Assembly: GCF_039522605.1 (NCBI RefSeq)
Contig: NZ_BAAADS010000015.1
Span: 1-64,000, forward strand
DNA length: 64,000 nucleotides
Origin: Lentibacillus siamensis
GTDB lineage: Bacteria > Bacillota > Bacilli > Bacillales > Amphibacillaceae
Direction of reading: 5' to 3'
Shown: positions 51,036 through 60,307 of the stretch, piece after piece
Layout: each line of letters opens with the position of its first letter
Numbering within the stretch: position 1 is the first letter of the stretch
The notes under the pieces: model-generated
Database searches by the model: none
Seen by the model: the letters and a program-made list of their open reading frames with translations, nothing else
Told to the model about the DNA's origin: nothing
Translations under genes and position numbers: made by a program

Positions 51036-51956
51036 ATGACCAATGTAAAATTATCAGAATCGGTGCTGGATTGGGTTGTGGATAATACGAATCCAAAAGC
51101 AACCGTTGAATCCTATCAACAGCTGAAGGGGAGTACCTCTTCAACGCTGCATCGCATTGCACTCCGATCAGGACAGAAACTGAATCACTATGTAGTCCGG
51201 CAGTTTGATAATAAGGAATGGCTGGAAGAAGAGCCTGATTTAGCCTATCATGAAGCTGCATGTCTTCGGATGGCAAAGAAGACAGGGGTTGTAAGTCCGG
51301 AACTTATTGCATATGATGAAAAGGGCGACATTTGCGGTTACCCAGTTATTTTAATGACGCTTTTGGATGGTGAGGTGGAACTGAAGCCTAAGCGTATGGA
51401 TCAGTGGCTTTATGGCTTGGCTAAAGCCTTGGCGGAATTCCACGGAACTGATGCCGATGACTTTCCATACTGGCACAACAGCTATAATGATATTTTTTCA
51501 TTTGAAATCCCGACTTGGACGAATGTTTCAACATCATGGAAAAAGGCTATTAATCTTTTAAAAGCTCCACGAATGAAAACGGCGGAGTGCTTTATCCACC
51601 GGGATTATCATCCAGCAAATGTATTGTGGGACAATGGATCGGTCAGTGGTGTTGTGGATTGGGTCAACGGCTGCAAAGGGCCACGCGGTGTTGACGTCGG
51701 GCATTGCCGCGTTAATCTGGCCATGTTGCATGGCGTGGAAGCAGCAGATGGGTTTCTCAGGGATTATCGGGAACTTGCCGGGTCACGGTTTACATATGAA
51801 CCATATTGGGATGTAGTTTCTGTGGCGGATATGCTGGTTGGGCCGCCGGAAGTTTATCCAGGCTGGGAAGCGTTTGGTGTTACCGGACTGACCGATGATA
51901 TAATGAAAGAGAGGCTCGATCAATATGTCGTCAGTTTAATGGCACGGGTCGAATGA
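51036..51956 (+). CDS. Phosphotransferase (APH) family protein
   Basis: 306 residues from ATG 51036, chosen because GGGGGGCGG lies 8 bases upstream. Catalytic loop HRDYHPANVLW (about 188-198) and VVDWVNGCKGPRGVDVGHCR supply the two Asp residues of the family. Substrate unknown; aminoglycoside or a metabolite. A DUF4064 gene follows after 23 bases. Confidence 0.8.
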   Translation: MTNVKLSESVLDWVVDNTNPKATVESYQQLKGSTSSTLHRIALRSGQKLNHYVVRQFDNKEWLEEEPDLAYHEAACLRMAKKTGVVSPELIAYDEKGDICGYPVILMTLLDGEVELKPKRMDQWLYGLAKALAEFHGTDADDFPYWHNSYNDIFSFEIPTWTNVSTSWKKAINLLKAPRMKTAECFIHRDYHPANVLWDNGSVSGVVDWVNGCKGPRGVDVGHCRVNLAMLHGVEAADGFLRDYRELAGSRFTYEPYWDVVSVADMLVGPPEVYPGWEAFGVTGLTDDIMKERLDQYVVSLMARVE

Positions 51957-51979
51957 AATGAAGAGGAGGAGAAATTGGA

Positions 51980-52402
51980 ATGAAACGGACAGGAGAAATA
52001 GTATTATCAATTATTGGAATTGTAGTATATGCTTTATGCGCGTTTGCAGGCTTTGCAGGCGCAACAGTATTAAGCAATGAACAACTGATGTCGGACATGG
52101 CAAATGAAATGGCTACCCCGCAAATGTCGGCAAGTGACGTTATGGCTATGTTTGACACTATGTCAGGCGGCATCATGCTGTTTGCGATTGTGTCTGTTGT
52201 ATCGTTGATTTTAGGAATCGTCGCTGCTGTATTCCTTAAGGGAAATAAAAAGCCAAAAGCAGCCGGAATTATTTTGATTATTACATCTGTTATTGGCACG
52301 ATTGTAACCGTCCTTAGTGTTATAATACCAGCAATCTTCTTCTTAATTGCCGGAATTATGGCGCTGGCACGCAAGCCAAAACCGGCTCAGACATTGGAAT
52401 AG
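51980..52402 (+). CDS. DUF4064 membrane protein
   Basis: 140 residues, three or four membrane segments (about 7-30, 66-90, 96-125). MKRTGEIVLSIIGIV is the conserved DUF4064 start. Function unknown. ATG with GAGGAGGAG 10 bases upstream. Confidence 0.75.
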   Translation: MKRTGEIVLSIIGIVVYALCAFAGFAGATVLSNEQLMSDMANEMATPQMSASDVMAMFDTMSGGIMLFAIVSVVSLILGIVAAVFLKGNKKPKAAGIILIITSVIGTIVTVLSVIIPAIFFLIAGIMALARKPKPAQTLE

Positions 52403-52415
52403 GATAAATTTTAAG

Positions 52416-52449
52416 AAGGGCAGCCCAGATGAGGCTGTTCTTTTTTTTG
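52416..52449 (+). terminator. Terminator of the DUF4064 gene
   Basis: GGGCAGCC/GGCTGTTC followed by eight T. Confidence 0.75.
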
Positions 52450-52464
52450 GGTAGAATGAAAGAG

Positions 52465-52527
52465 AACATCAACCGCTGCGGGCCAAACATCAACCGCAAA
52501 CGGGGAAACATCAACCGCAATAACTGC
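52465..52527. repeat. Short degenerate tandem array, 21-bp units
   Basis: Three exact 21-base steps, each starting AACATCAACCGC (52465, 52486, 52507) and then diverging. Located just after a terminator. 52528-52714 shows no gene; it is A/T-rich with several TTTACA-like hexamers and the promoter of the nuclease gene presumably lies there. Confidence 0.65.
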
Positions 52528-52726
52528 TCGGCGACAGGCTCAGGTCAATTTTACAAAATCCTTTGACAACGGTTCCCTTCAGCGCGTAGGCATTATGTAC
52601 CTTTTTTCAAAAAAATCTATAAAACTGGTAATAATTTACTATATTTTACAAACTCTTTATTGTGTGGGCATTTTTACTATGCCATATTAATAGTGAGTCA
52701 TAATCTATTCATAATGGAGGGTGTTG

Positions 52727-55700
52727 ATGAAGAATCTAACTGTGAAGCGGATAATGAGCCTTTTTCTTATTTTCACGCTTGTTTTTATGAACTATTCGAC
52801 AGTTCTGGTAACAGCAGCAGGCAGTGGAGACACGGCGGAAGGCTTAATCATTTCAGAGTATGTGGAAGGAAGCTCGTACAACAAAGCGATTGAGCTGTAC
52901 AATGGCACGGGAAACCTGGTAGATTTATCGGATTTTTCCATTGAGCTGTACAGCAATGGTGCGGCGGAACCAACACAATCTGTACAGTTGTCCGGAACAC
53001 TGGAACATAATGAGGTATATGTAATCGCACATCAGAATGCCGCACAGGAAATTTTGGCGGAAGCAGATTTGCAAAACGCATCGGTTATTAATTTTAATGG
53101 AAATGATGCATTTGTTTTAAAAAAGAACGGCAATGTTGTTGATGCAATCGGCACAGTAGGCAGCGAAAACGAGTACGCCAAGGATGTAACACTGGTTCGG
53201 AATGCAGAAGTTAAGCAGCCGACTGCAACATATGTTGATTCAGAATGGACAGATTATGCTGCAAATACGTTCGCCTACCTTGGCAGCCACACAATGGACG
53301 GTATTGGAACGGATGACCCACCGGATGACCCGGGTGACCCCGGTGAAGAATATACAATTGCAGATGCCCGGGAATTGACGGATGGGACTGCAGTGACGGT
53401 TAACGGCATAGTAACTGTTGACAGCAATGCAATCAGTAATGGTGCCCAATTAACAACTTACATACAAGACGAGACAGGCGGCATCAATGTTTTTGCATTT
53501 GAACAGGGTGAATTTCCGGAGCTGGAAGAAGGGGAACAAGTAAAAGTTTCCGGAGAGCTGGACACATATAATGGGTTGAAAGAGGTTATTCCTTCATCCA
53601 TTGAGGTCCTCGAAACGGGACAGGAGCTGCCTGAACCGCAATCGATTACACTTGCTGATCTTCAGGACCCTGCTGTTGCGGAGTCATATGCAGGTGAGCT
53701 TGTCCAGGTGAATGGCTACATTGACAATATTCCGGATAGCCCGGCCGGCGGTGGATACAATATTTCTTTGATTGATTCTGACTACAATGGTACGACCCTC
53801 CGAGTGATGGAAAATGCACTGGATGTGTCACAGATTGAGCCGGAAAAATGGTACGATATTACGGCGATTGTCAGTCAATATAATGCCTATCAGTTAATTC
53901 CAACGGAGCAGGCAGATATTCAGCTGGCTGATGACCAGCCTGAACCACCATCAGCAGCTGGTACTTATGAATCTACCGTTGCCAGTGTAACGGATGGGGA
54001 CACGATTCATCTCGAAACACCAGTTCTCGGCACGACAAAGGTACGTTTTTTAAATATCGATACACCGGAAACATATACGGCACATAATGATGATCCGGCA
54101 CGGGATGAAATCAATGCCAATCAGAAGCGATTTGGTGAAGAAGCAAAATCCTATATGAAGGATTTGCTCCAGCCGGGCGATGAAGTGAAGGTGAAAGTCG
54201 GTGAGGAACCGACTGACAGCTATGGACGATTGCTGGCAGAAATTGTCCGTAAAGAAGACGGAAAAAATATTAATTTGGAAATGGTGCGCAAAGGTTATGC
54301 GGTATCGTATTTTATCGCACCGTTCAATGAAGAAGTTTATCCAACCTATCAAAATGCAGTAAGAGAAGCAAAAGATGCCGGAATTGGCATTTGGGATCCG
54401 GACGATCCGCTTATGGAGCTGCCATTTGTTTTTCGGACCCACGATAATCAGGAAGCGTTTGATAAATATGTAGGGAATTCTGCTACAAAAGAATATGTAC
54501 TGCCGGAAAACTGGGCGGATGTTCCTGTTGAAAAACGGGTGTTTTTCTGGGATGAAGCTTCCGCTCAGGAAAATGGCTACACATTTGCCGGTGATGACGA
54601 TGGCTCATCGGATAGCAATCTATCCGTACAGTTACTCAGCATGAATGATCTGCACGGAAAAATTGACCAGCAATACGAGCTTGATCCGGATGGGGACGGC
54701 ACATTCCATACGTATGGGAAAATGAACTATACCGCTTCGGCAATTAAACAACGTGAGCAGACGAATCCGAATACATTGATTGTTCATGCCGGGGATATGA
54801 TTGGCGGAAGCTCGCCGGTGTCCGGGTTGCTGCAGGATGAACCGACCGTTGAAATCATGGAGGAAATCGGTTTTGATGTCGGTACTGTCGGCAATCATGA
54901 ATTTGACGAAGGAACCGATGAATTACTGCGTATGGTTAATGGCGGCGAACACCCGGACGGCACCGAAAACTATGATGGCATGAACTTCCCGGTGTTATGT
55001 GCCAACTGTGTGTATAAAGATACCGGCGATACTTTTCTTCCGCCGTATTATGTGAAAGAAGTTGATGGTGAAAAAATTGGCTTCGTCGGTGTGATCACAC
55101 AAGAAGCTGCGGGTATGGTAATGCCATCAGGAATTCAGAATATTGAGTTTACCGATGCGTCAACTGCTGCAAATGAGGCAGTTGACGAGTTGAAGGCGCA
55201 AGGTGTCGAATCGATTGTTCTGTTGTCACATATTCCCGGCCAGCAAAGCGGTGACACTGTAACAGGCAAGGCTGCTGAATTAGCGAATACAGTGGATGAT
55301 GAAGTCGATGTGATTTTTTCTGCCCATAATCATGTTGTCAACAATGGTGTGGTCGATGGAAAATTAATTGTACAGGCATCTGAATATGGAAAAGCATTTG
55401 CTGATGTCGACGTGGAAATTGACCGTGAGACAGGTGATATTGTAAGCAAAGAAGCGGAAGTTGTCTTTGTTAATCAAAGCCAGGTTGAACCAGATCCGGC
55501 TGTAACCAATATTTTGCAAAAATATGCAGACATGGTTGCCCCAATCATTAATGAAGTGGTCGGCTATAATGCCCAGGACCTTACTGGTGATTATTCCAAT
55601 AACGGGGACCACGGGCTCGGTAACCTGATTGCGGATGGCATGAAAGCTGCCATGGACAGTGATTTTGCAATGATGAATGGCGGGGGAATTCGTGATGATC

Positions 55701-56410
55701 TGCTTGCAGGGGAAATTACTTGGGGCGATCTGTACAATATTCAGCCATTCGGCAATACGCTGATGAAATTTGAAATCAAAGGTGAAGATCTTTATCCAAT
55801 CATCCAGGCACAATTATCACCGCAGTATGGACCGGATTACAGTATCAGCGGTTTTCACTATACCTGGAATCCTGAAACGAATACGGTGGTAGATGTTACA
55901 ATGCCGGATGGCTCGCCAGTCGATATGGATAAAACGTATACACTGACAGTCAATAACTATATGGGTACATCAACTGGCGATAAATACGCACCAATCAGCG
56001 AACTTGGCGAAAATCCTGTAACAGGCCCGTCTGATTTGGAAGCAACTGTTGAATTTGTAGAAAGTCTGAACAGCTCAGAAACGGATCCGATTCAATACGG
56101 ACCGGAAGGACGCATTACAACGTCCAACGGTGATGGAAGCGAACAGCCAAAAGAAGTGGTTATTGTACCAAAAGACAATAACGGAACGGCAACAGTACAC
56201 ACGAAAGATCTGCGCGCACTGGATAACGGCGTCCGCGCAATTATCGACATTTACAATGAGAAAAAACCAAGAAAACTGCTGCTGAATAAGAAGCAAGTGG
56301 ATATTTTGCAGAAAAAAGATATAACACTTGTTGTAACAAATGGTGAAACGTCAAAAGAAATTGTAATGCGGGAATTTGAAGGGACCGTGCTGAAGGTCAG
56401 TCTGCAATAA
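52727..56410 (+). CDS. Secreted multidomain nuclease/5'-nucleotidase, YhcR-like
   Basis: 1227 residues. Signal peptide about 1-32; lamin-tail-like domain about 36-180 (LIISEYVEGSSYNKAIELYN); two OB-like domains about 205-400; thermonuclease domain about 411-560 with GDTIHL, RFLNIDTPE and SYGR; metallophosphatase/5'-nucleotidase from about 629 with MNDLHGKID, VHAGDMIGG, VGNHEFDEG, SAHNHVV and NGGGIRDDL; C-terminal beta domain of about 90 residues. B. subtilis YhcR has OB, nuclease and nucleotidase parts but ends in a sortase motif; none is seen here. Probably degrades external DNA/RNA for phosphate and nucleosides. ATG 52727 follows GGAGGG by 6. Confidence 0.85.
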   Translation: MKNLTVKRIMSLFLIFTLVFMNYSTVLVTAAGSGDTAEGLIISEYVEGSSYNKAIELYNGTGNLVDLSDFSIELYSNGAAEPTQSVQLSGTLEHNEVYVIAHQNAAQEILAEADLQNASVINFNGNDAFVLKKNGNVVDAIGTVGSENEYAKDVTLVRNAEVKQPTATYVDSEWTDYAANTFAYLGSHTMDGIGTDDPPDDPGDPGEEYTIADARELTDGTAVTVNGIVTVDSNAISNGAQLTTYIQDETGGINVFAFEQGEFPELEEGEQVKVSGELDTYNGLKEVIPSSIEVLETGQELPEPQSITLADLQDPAVAESYAGELVQVNGYIDNIPDSPAGGGYNISLIDSDYNGTTLRVMENALDVSQIEPEKWYDITAIVSQYNAYQLIPTEQADIQLADDQPEPPSAAGTYESTVASVTDGDTIHLETPVLGTTKVRFLNIDTPETYTAHNDDPARDEINANQKRFGEEAKSYMKDLLQPGDEVKVKVGEEPTDSYGRLLAEIVRKEDGKNINLEMVRKGYAVSYFIAPFNEEVYPTYQNAVREAKDAGIGIWDPDDPLMELPFVFRTHDNQEAFDKYVGNSATKEYVLPENWADVPVEKRVFFWDEASAQENGYTFAGDDDGSSDSNLSVQLLSMNDLHGKIDQQYELDPDGDGTFHTYGKMNYTASAIKQREQTNPNTLIVHAGDMIGGSSPVSGLLQDEPTVEIMEEIGFDVGTVGNHEFDEGTDELLRMVNGGEHPDGTENYDGMNFPVLCANCVYKDTGDTFLPPYYVKEVDGEKIGFVGVITQEAAGMVMPSGIQNIEFTDASTAANEAVDELKAQGVESIVLLSHIPGQQSGDTVTGKAAELANTVDDEVDVIFSAHNHVVNNGVVDGKLIVQASEYGKAFADVDVEIDRETGDIVSKEAEVVFVNQSQVEPDPAVTNILQKYADMVAPIINEVVGYNAQDLTGDYSNNGDHGLGNLIADGMKAAMDSDFAMMNGGGIRDDLLAGEITWGDLYNIQPFGNTLMKFEIKGEDLYPIIQAQLSPQYGPDYSISGFHYTWNPETNTVVDVTMPDGSPVDMDKTYTLTVNNYMGTSTGDKYAPISELGENPVTGPSDLEATVEFVESLNSSETDPIQYGPEGRITTSNGDGSEQPKEVVIVPKDNNGTATVHTKDLRALDNGVRAIIDIYNEKKPRKLLLNKKQVDILQKKDITLVVTNGETSKEIVMREFEGTVLKVSLQ

Positions 56411-56420
56411 TTAGTTTGAA

Positions 56421-56460
56421 AAAGCGCACCAACTCTCGTGTCAGTGCTGGTGCGCTTTAC
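56421..56460. terminator. Bidirectional terminator
   Basis: AAAGCGCACCA/TGGTGCGCTTT around a loop, between the nuclease gene and the convergent HAAS gene. Confidence 0.75.
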
Positions 56461-56477
56461 TTACTTATCTACTCAAG

Positions 56478-57479
56478 CTAACTTTTACGGCTTTTAATGT
56501 ACCCATCGATTACATCCCAAATTAGTCCAATCACAAGTAAAACCAGAATCCAATATGTGGATTGTTCCCATATCTTACTAACTGTCCCATATGCGTCACT
56601 ACCTTTAGAAAGTAAGCCGGCCTGGGTTAGTTCAACCATGAAGTCCGGATTCCAAAATGCTGGCCCATTAATCATGATCATAACGGTTACCATCGAAATT
56701 AAATTGACTATTGCTGAATAGACGACAAGCTTAATCGTCCACTTCCCATAAACTAACTTTAACGATTCCTTTAATATCCCAAAGCCGAGAATGAGGATAA
56801 TAAAGAATAGGTAAGAAACGTACGTATTTTCATTTAAAAATGGTACAACACCAGCGAATTTTTCATGAAATACCCAGACACCGAAAAATTCGTTGGAAAA
56901 AGCAAACATTACGATTAATAACGTGTAAAATGCTATACCAATAATTGGCTCATAGCGTTTGATTTGCCGTTTTTTATCTGGAATAGGTGCCAGACTTGAA
57001 GGGTTCCAGTCCTTATCGACTTGCAAATCTATTGACTTAAATCCACCGTAATATTCTCCGAGTGCAAAGCCAAGTGTAGTCCATCCAATAGCGGCTGGAA
57101 TGCTCGTTACCATTGAGACGATAAGATCAATAAAATGATCGAGAATGGAAATAGGCTCCAGTACTGTTTGTAAAATAAAGCCAATACCTATCGCAGCAGC
57201 AAGGGAAATCAAAACAATTTTTAAAACCAGAACATACAAATCAAAAATTTCTGGTCCAATCAGGTATTTTTTTATTCCACGGTATTTTTGTGCCAAATGC
57301 CTGGGATTCCCCAATTCAGTTAAAACATTTTCCAAATCTTTATCCGTTGGTTTACCGCCTTGTGTACGTTCCGTTAACATGTCTTCAATGAGACCTCGAA
57401 GTTCCTCCGCAATGTCGCTTCTTTGCGAAGTTGGCAACTTTTGTGTTACCGCATAAATATACCGTTCAATCATCTCCAT
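56478..57479 (-). CDS. HAAS-domain membrane protein
   Basis: 333 residues: cytoplasmic HAAS domain (about 1-70, EMIERYIYAVTQKLPTSQR, DIAEELRGLIEDML, NVLTELGNPRHLAQKY) then about seven membrane segments. HAAS proteins are usually encoded next to PadR regulators, as here, where the start overlaps the PadR stop. They seem to link PadR control to membrane stress or transport; exact role unknown. Confidence 0.8.
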   Translation of the reverse strand: MEMIERYIYAVTQKLPTSQRSDIAEELRGLIEDMLTERTQGGKPTDKDLENVLTELGNPRHLAQKYRGIKKYLIGPEIFDLYVLVLKIVLISLAAAIGIGFILQTVLEPISILDHFIDLIVSMVTSIPAAIGWTTLGFALGEYYGGFKSIDLQVDKDWNPSSLAPIPDKKRQIKRYEPIIGIAFYTLLIVMFAFSNEFFGVWVFHEKFAGVVPFLNENTYVSYLFFIILILGFGILKESLKLVYGKWTIKLVVYSAIVNLISMVTVMIMINGPAFWNPDFMVELTQAGLLSKGSDAYGTVSKIWEQSTYWILVLLVIGLIWDVIDGYIKSRKS

Positions 57480-57828
57480 TTCCTCGTCCTCCCGTTCCTT
57501 TAATTAGGTTATCCAAACTTGATACAACACGTTTCCACTCAACATAAAGCTGATCGTATACTTCTTTGCCTGTTTTACTTAACAGATAATACTTCCTTGG
57601 CCTTGATTCATTTGTGTCCCATTTACTGTCTAAAAGACCTTGTTTCTCCAGTCTTCTCAGTAGTGGATATAAGGTTCCAGGCTCAACGTCAACTCCATGA
57701 TTCTTCAACTGTGAAACCAACGAATAACCATACTGAGGTTCTTCCAGCTGACTAAGAACACCAATCGTAATCGTTCCACGCCTTAATTCCTGCATCAGTT
57801 TATCAATCTGTTCATTTGTGCCGCTCAT
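57466..57828 (-). CDS. PadR family transcriptional regulator
   Basis: 120 residues. LRRGTITIGVLSQLEEPQYGYSL, VEPGTLYPLLRRLEKQGLL and SRPRKYYLLSKTGKEVY (in pieces) form the PadR winged helix. First gene of a two-gene operon with the HAAS protein, probably repressing it. Direct or inverted TGATGCACA/TGATGTGCA-like elements upstream (57859-57920) may be its sites. Confidence 0.85.
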   Translation of the reverse strand: MSGTNEQIDKLMQELRRGTITIGVLSQLEEPQYGYSLVSQLKNHGVDVEPGTLYPLLRRLEKQGLLDSKWDTNESRPRKYYLLSKTGKEVYDQLYVEWKRVVSSLDNLIKGTGGRGNGDD

Positions 57829-57920
57829 GTTATCAACTCCTGAACATATTATACTGTATGATGCACACTATTGTAAAATGCATATTATTTTGCGTTGTAT
57901 TATGATGTGCAAAGGATATT

Positions 57921-57955
57921 CCTGGCATCACCCGGATTTTGTCGGGATTTCTAAT
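57921..57955. repeat. Dispersed motif shared with 26368
   Basis: CTGGCATCACCCGGATTTTG with TCGGGATTT after it resembles CTGGGCATCACCTAAATTTT with GTCGAATAAT at 26368-26400 before the TetR gene. CCCG/CGGG gives a weak hairpin. Meaning unknown. Confidence 0.35.
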
Positions 57956-57967
57956 TTACGATTAACG

Positions 57968-58074
57968 TGTTGGAAGACAACCATTTTGTGCAGGAAGTTA
58001 ACGTGCAAGTGCTAGAAGTTCACAGTCAACCTGCTGGAAGTTCACCGTCAAAGTGCTAGAAGTTCACAATTAAA
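57968..58074. repeat. Short degenerate tandem array, 21-22 bp units
   Basis: Units at 57989, 58010, 58032 and 58054 share TGCTRGAAGTTCACNGTCAA; a more diverged unit precedes at 57968. Lies in the 338-base space between the PadR gene and the alkyltransferase-like gene. Confidence 0.65.
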
Positions 58075-58166
58075 TGAAGGTAATAGTATCCGTATGCGAT
58101 CCTACTATTCATTCGTTTTCATGATAAAATATGAGAAGAGATTCAAAGATGGGGAGGTGACATTTC

Positions 58167-58472
58167 GTGGAAAAATTCACTGCAGAAGTAATCAGCATTA
58201 TAAAAGACATTCCAAGCGGCAGGGTGATGACATATGGGCAGATTGCGAAATGTGCCGGCAGTCCGAGAGGTGCGAGACAAGTGTCGCGAATCCTGCATTC
58301 CATGAGTAAAAAACATCAACTGCCATGGCACCGGGTTATCAATGCGGAAGGAAAAATTACTATCCGTGACGAGGAAATGGCTCAAGTACAAAAAATGTCA
58401 CTCGAAGCGGAAGGAGTTGTGTTTTTGAGTAACTTCCAGTTTGATGTAAACAAGTACCGTCACCATATCTAA
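58167..58472 (+). CDS. Alkyltransferase-like protein (MGMT family)
   Basis: 101 residues of the O6-alkylguanine transferase DNA-binding domain: IPSGRVMTYGQIAKCAGSPRGARQVSRILH (in pieces). The active site PCHR is PWHRV here (about 51-55), so it cannot transfer an alkyl group. Such ATL proteins bind alkylated bases and hand them to nucleotide excision repair. GTG start with GGGGAGGTG 6 bases upstream. Confidence 0.85.
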   Translation: MEKFTAEVISIIKDIPSGRVMTYGQIAKCAGSPRGARQVSRILHSMSKKHQLPWHRVINAEGKITIRDEEMAQVQKMSLEAEGVVFLSNFQFDVNKYRHHI

Positions 58473-58548
58473 ATTTTCAAATATTTACAAACTGCTATAT
58501 TTTCCGTTATATTATATGAAGTAAGCCCTTTTAGAGGAGGAGCACGGA

Positions 58549-58830
58549 ATGAATAATCGAAACACGAATAATGATGATCATCGTTTTAAAATTGCCAACA
58601 GGGAAGCATTGATAGGCGTTGGTCTGGTGATTTTTAATTTTGTCTGGTGGTTTGCGTTTGCCTATGGAATGGGCGGCAAAGACCCATCCGAATATACATA
58701 TATTCTCGGATTGCCTGCATGGTTTTTTTACAGTTGTGTCCTCGGGTTCATTGTGATGGTTATTCTCGTAACAATTGTCGTGAAAAAATGGTTCACGGAA
58801 ATTCCTTTTGACGAGGAGGATGAGTCGTGA
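58549..58830 (+). CDS. DUF997 (YhdT-type) membrane protein
   Basis: 93 residues, two membrane segments (about 20-41 and 52-78). ALIGVGLVIFNFVWWFAFAYG is the YhdT pattern. It overlaps panF by four bases; YhdT is often encoded with PanF and may be an accessory subunit. ATG with AGAGGAGGAGC upstream. Confidence 0.8.
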   Translation: MNNRNTNNDDHRFKIANREALIGVGLVIFNFVWWFAFAYGMGGKDPSEYTYILGLPAWFFYSCVLGFIVMVILVTIVVKKWFTEIPFDEEDES

Positions 58831-60272
58831 ACTGGCAGGCGTTAGTACCGTTAATTGCACTATTGATTATTATTTTCATCGTTGGTGTCTGGGCCGGCAG
58901 GTATGTAAAATCATCAGCAACATTTTTACAGGAATATTTTTTAGGAAGCCGGAATCTCGGCGGCTTTGTTTTGGCGATGACGATGACCGCTACATATGGA
59001 AGTGCCAGCAGCTTTATCGGCGGCCCGGGAGTTGCGTATAACGAAGGACTTGGCTGGGTGCTCTTGGCAATGTCACAGGTTGCTACCGGCTATTTTGTGT
59101 TAATGATTTTGGGTAAAAAATTCGCTATCGTCACCCGCAAGTATAATGCCGTCACATTGGTGGACTTTTTAAAGGAGCGCTACCAGTCAAAATGGGTCGT
59201 GCTGGTGTCAGCCATCAGCATTGTCATTTTCCTGTTTTCGGCAATGGCTGCCCAATGGATCGGCGGGGCGCGTCTTATTCAATCACTAATCGGTATTTCT
59301 TATACGAGTGCCTTGTTTATTTTTGCATTATCTGTGCTGGTTTATGTGGTGATCGGCGGATTCCGTGCGGTTGCGCTGACAGATGCGATTCAGGGAATTA
59401 TTATGTTCGTTGGAACGCTGATTCTGCTGATTGCCACGATTATTGCAGGCGGCGGGGTCTCGAATATCATGACAGACCTCAGCAATGAAAATCCGAATCT
59501 GGTTACACCATTCGGAGCGGATGGCAGTCTTACGCCAACATATGTATCCTCATTCTGGCTCCTGGTTGGCGTTGGGGTTGTCGCACTGCCGCAAATTGCT
59601 GTACGGGCCATGTCCTACAAAAGTGCCCGGTCCATGCATCGTGCACTTATTATCGGGACAATTGTCGTCGGAGTTATTATGCTGAACATGCATTTGATTG
59701 GTGTATTTGCCAGGCCGATTTTACCCGGGATTGAAGTTGGTGACAAAGTGATGCCGCTGATTGCGCTGGAAGTCCTGCCGAATTGGCTCGCTGGTATTGT
59801 ACTGGCGGCACCAATGGCAGCAATCATGTCGACAGTTGATTCATTGCTGCTTCTGGTCAGCTCAGCAATCGTCAAAGATTTATATTTAAACTATGTGCGT
59901 CCGGATGCTTCCCATGAAAAAATCAAACAGTTAAGCATGGGCATTACTGCACTTCTTGGTATTATTATTTTCATCATGGCATTGAATCCGCCTGATTTAA
60001 TCATCTGGTTGAATTTGTTTGCCTTTGGCGGATTGGAAGCGGCATTCATTTGGCCGATTATTATGGGGCTGTACTGGAAGAAAGGGAACAAATACGGTGC
60101 GCTGGCTTCCATGTTTACCGGGATCGGGTTGTATGTTTTGTCTGAATCATTTTTTCCGAAACCGCTGGGACTGCATTCTGTTGTTCTGCCGATAGTGGCA
60201 TCGTTCGTCATGTATGTATTGGTAAGTCTGGCAACAAAGCAATCTGCTAAAGGGCTCAGAATGGATGGGTAA
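58827..60272 (+). CDS. panF: Sodium/pantothenate symporter
   Basis: 481 residues, twelve to thirteen membrane segments of the SSS family. TYGSASSFIGGPGVAYNEGLGWVLLA (in pieces), VKDLYLNYV and MAAIMSTVDSLLLLVSSAIVKD fit PanF. Imports pantothenate with Na+. GTG start overlaps the DUF997 gene. Confidence 0.85.
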   Translation: MNWQALVPLIALLIIIFIVGVWAGRYVKSSATFLQEYFLGSRNLGGFVLAMTMTATYGSASSFIGGPGVAYNEGLGWVLLAMSQVATGYFVLMILGKKFAIVTRKYNAVTLVDFLKERYQSKWVVLVSAISIVIFLFSAMAAQWIGGARLIQSLIGISYTSALFIFALSVLVYVVIGGFRAVALTDAIQGIIMFVGTLILLIATIIAGGGVSNIMTDLSNENPNLVTPFGADGSLTPTYVSSFWLLVGVGVVALPQIAVRAMSYKSARSMHRALIIGTIVVGVIMLNMHLIGVFARPILPGIEVGDKVMPLIALEVLPNWLAGIVLAAPMAAIMSTVDSLLLLVSSAIVKDLYLNYVRPDASHEKIKQLSMGITALLGIIIFIMALNPPDLIIWLNLFAFGGLEAAFIWPIIMGLYWKKGNKYGALASMFTGIGLYVLSESFFPKPLGLHSVVLPIVASFVMYVLVSLATKQSAKGLRMDG

Positions 60273-60307
60273 GCAGGTGTATTTAATTTTATTCAAGGGG
60301 AAATTTA

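Noticed and set aside
52530..52650. Pho box upstream of the secreted nuclease
   Set aside because: TTTACA/TTGACA-like hexamers occur, but not with regular 11-bp spacing, so A/T richness is a sufficient explanation.
38091..58074. CRISPR arrays
   Set aside because: The 20-22 bp tandem units are contiguous with no spacers, degenerate, and no cas genes are nearby.
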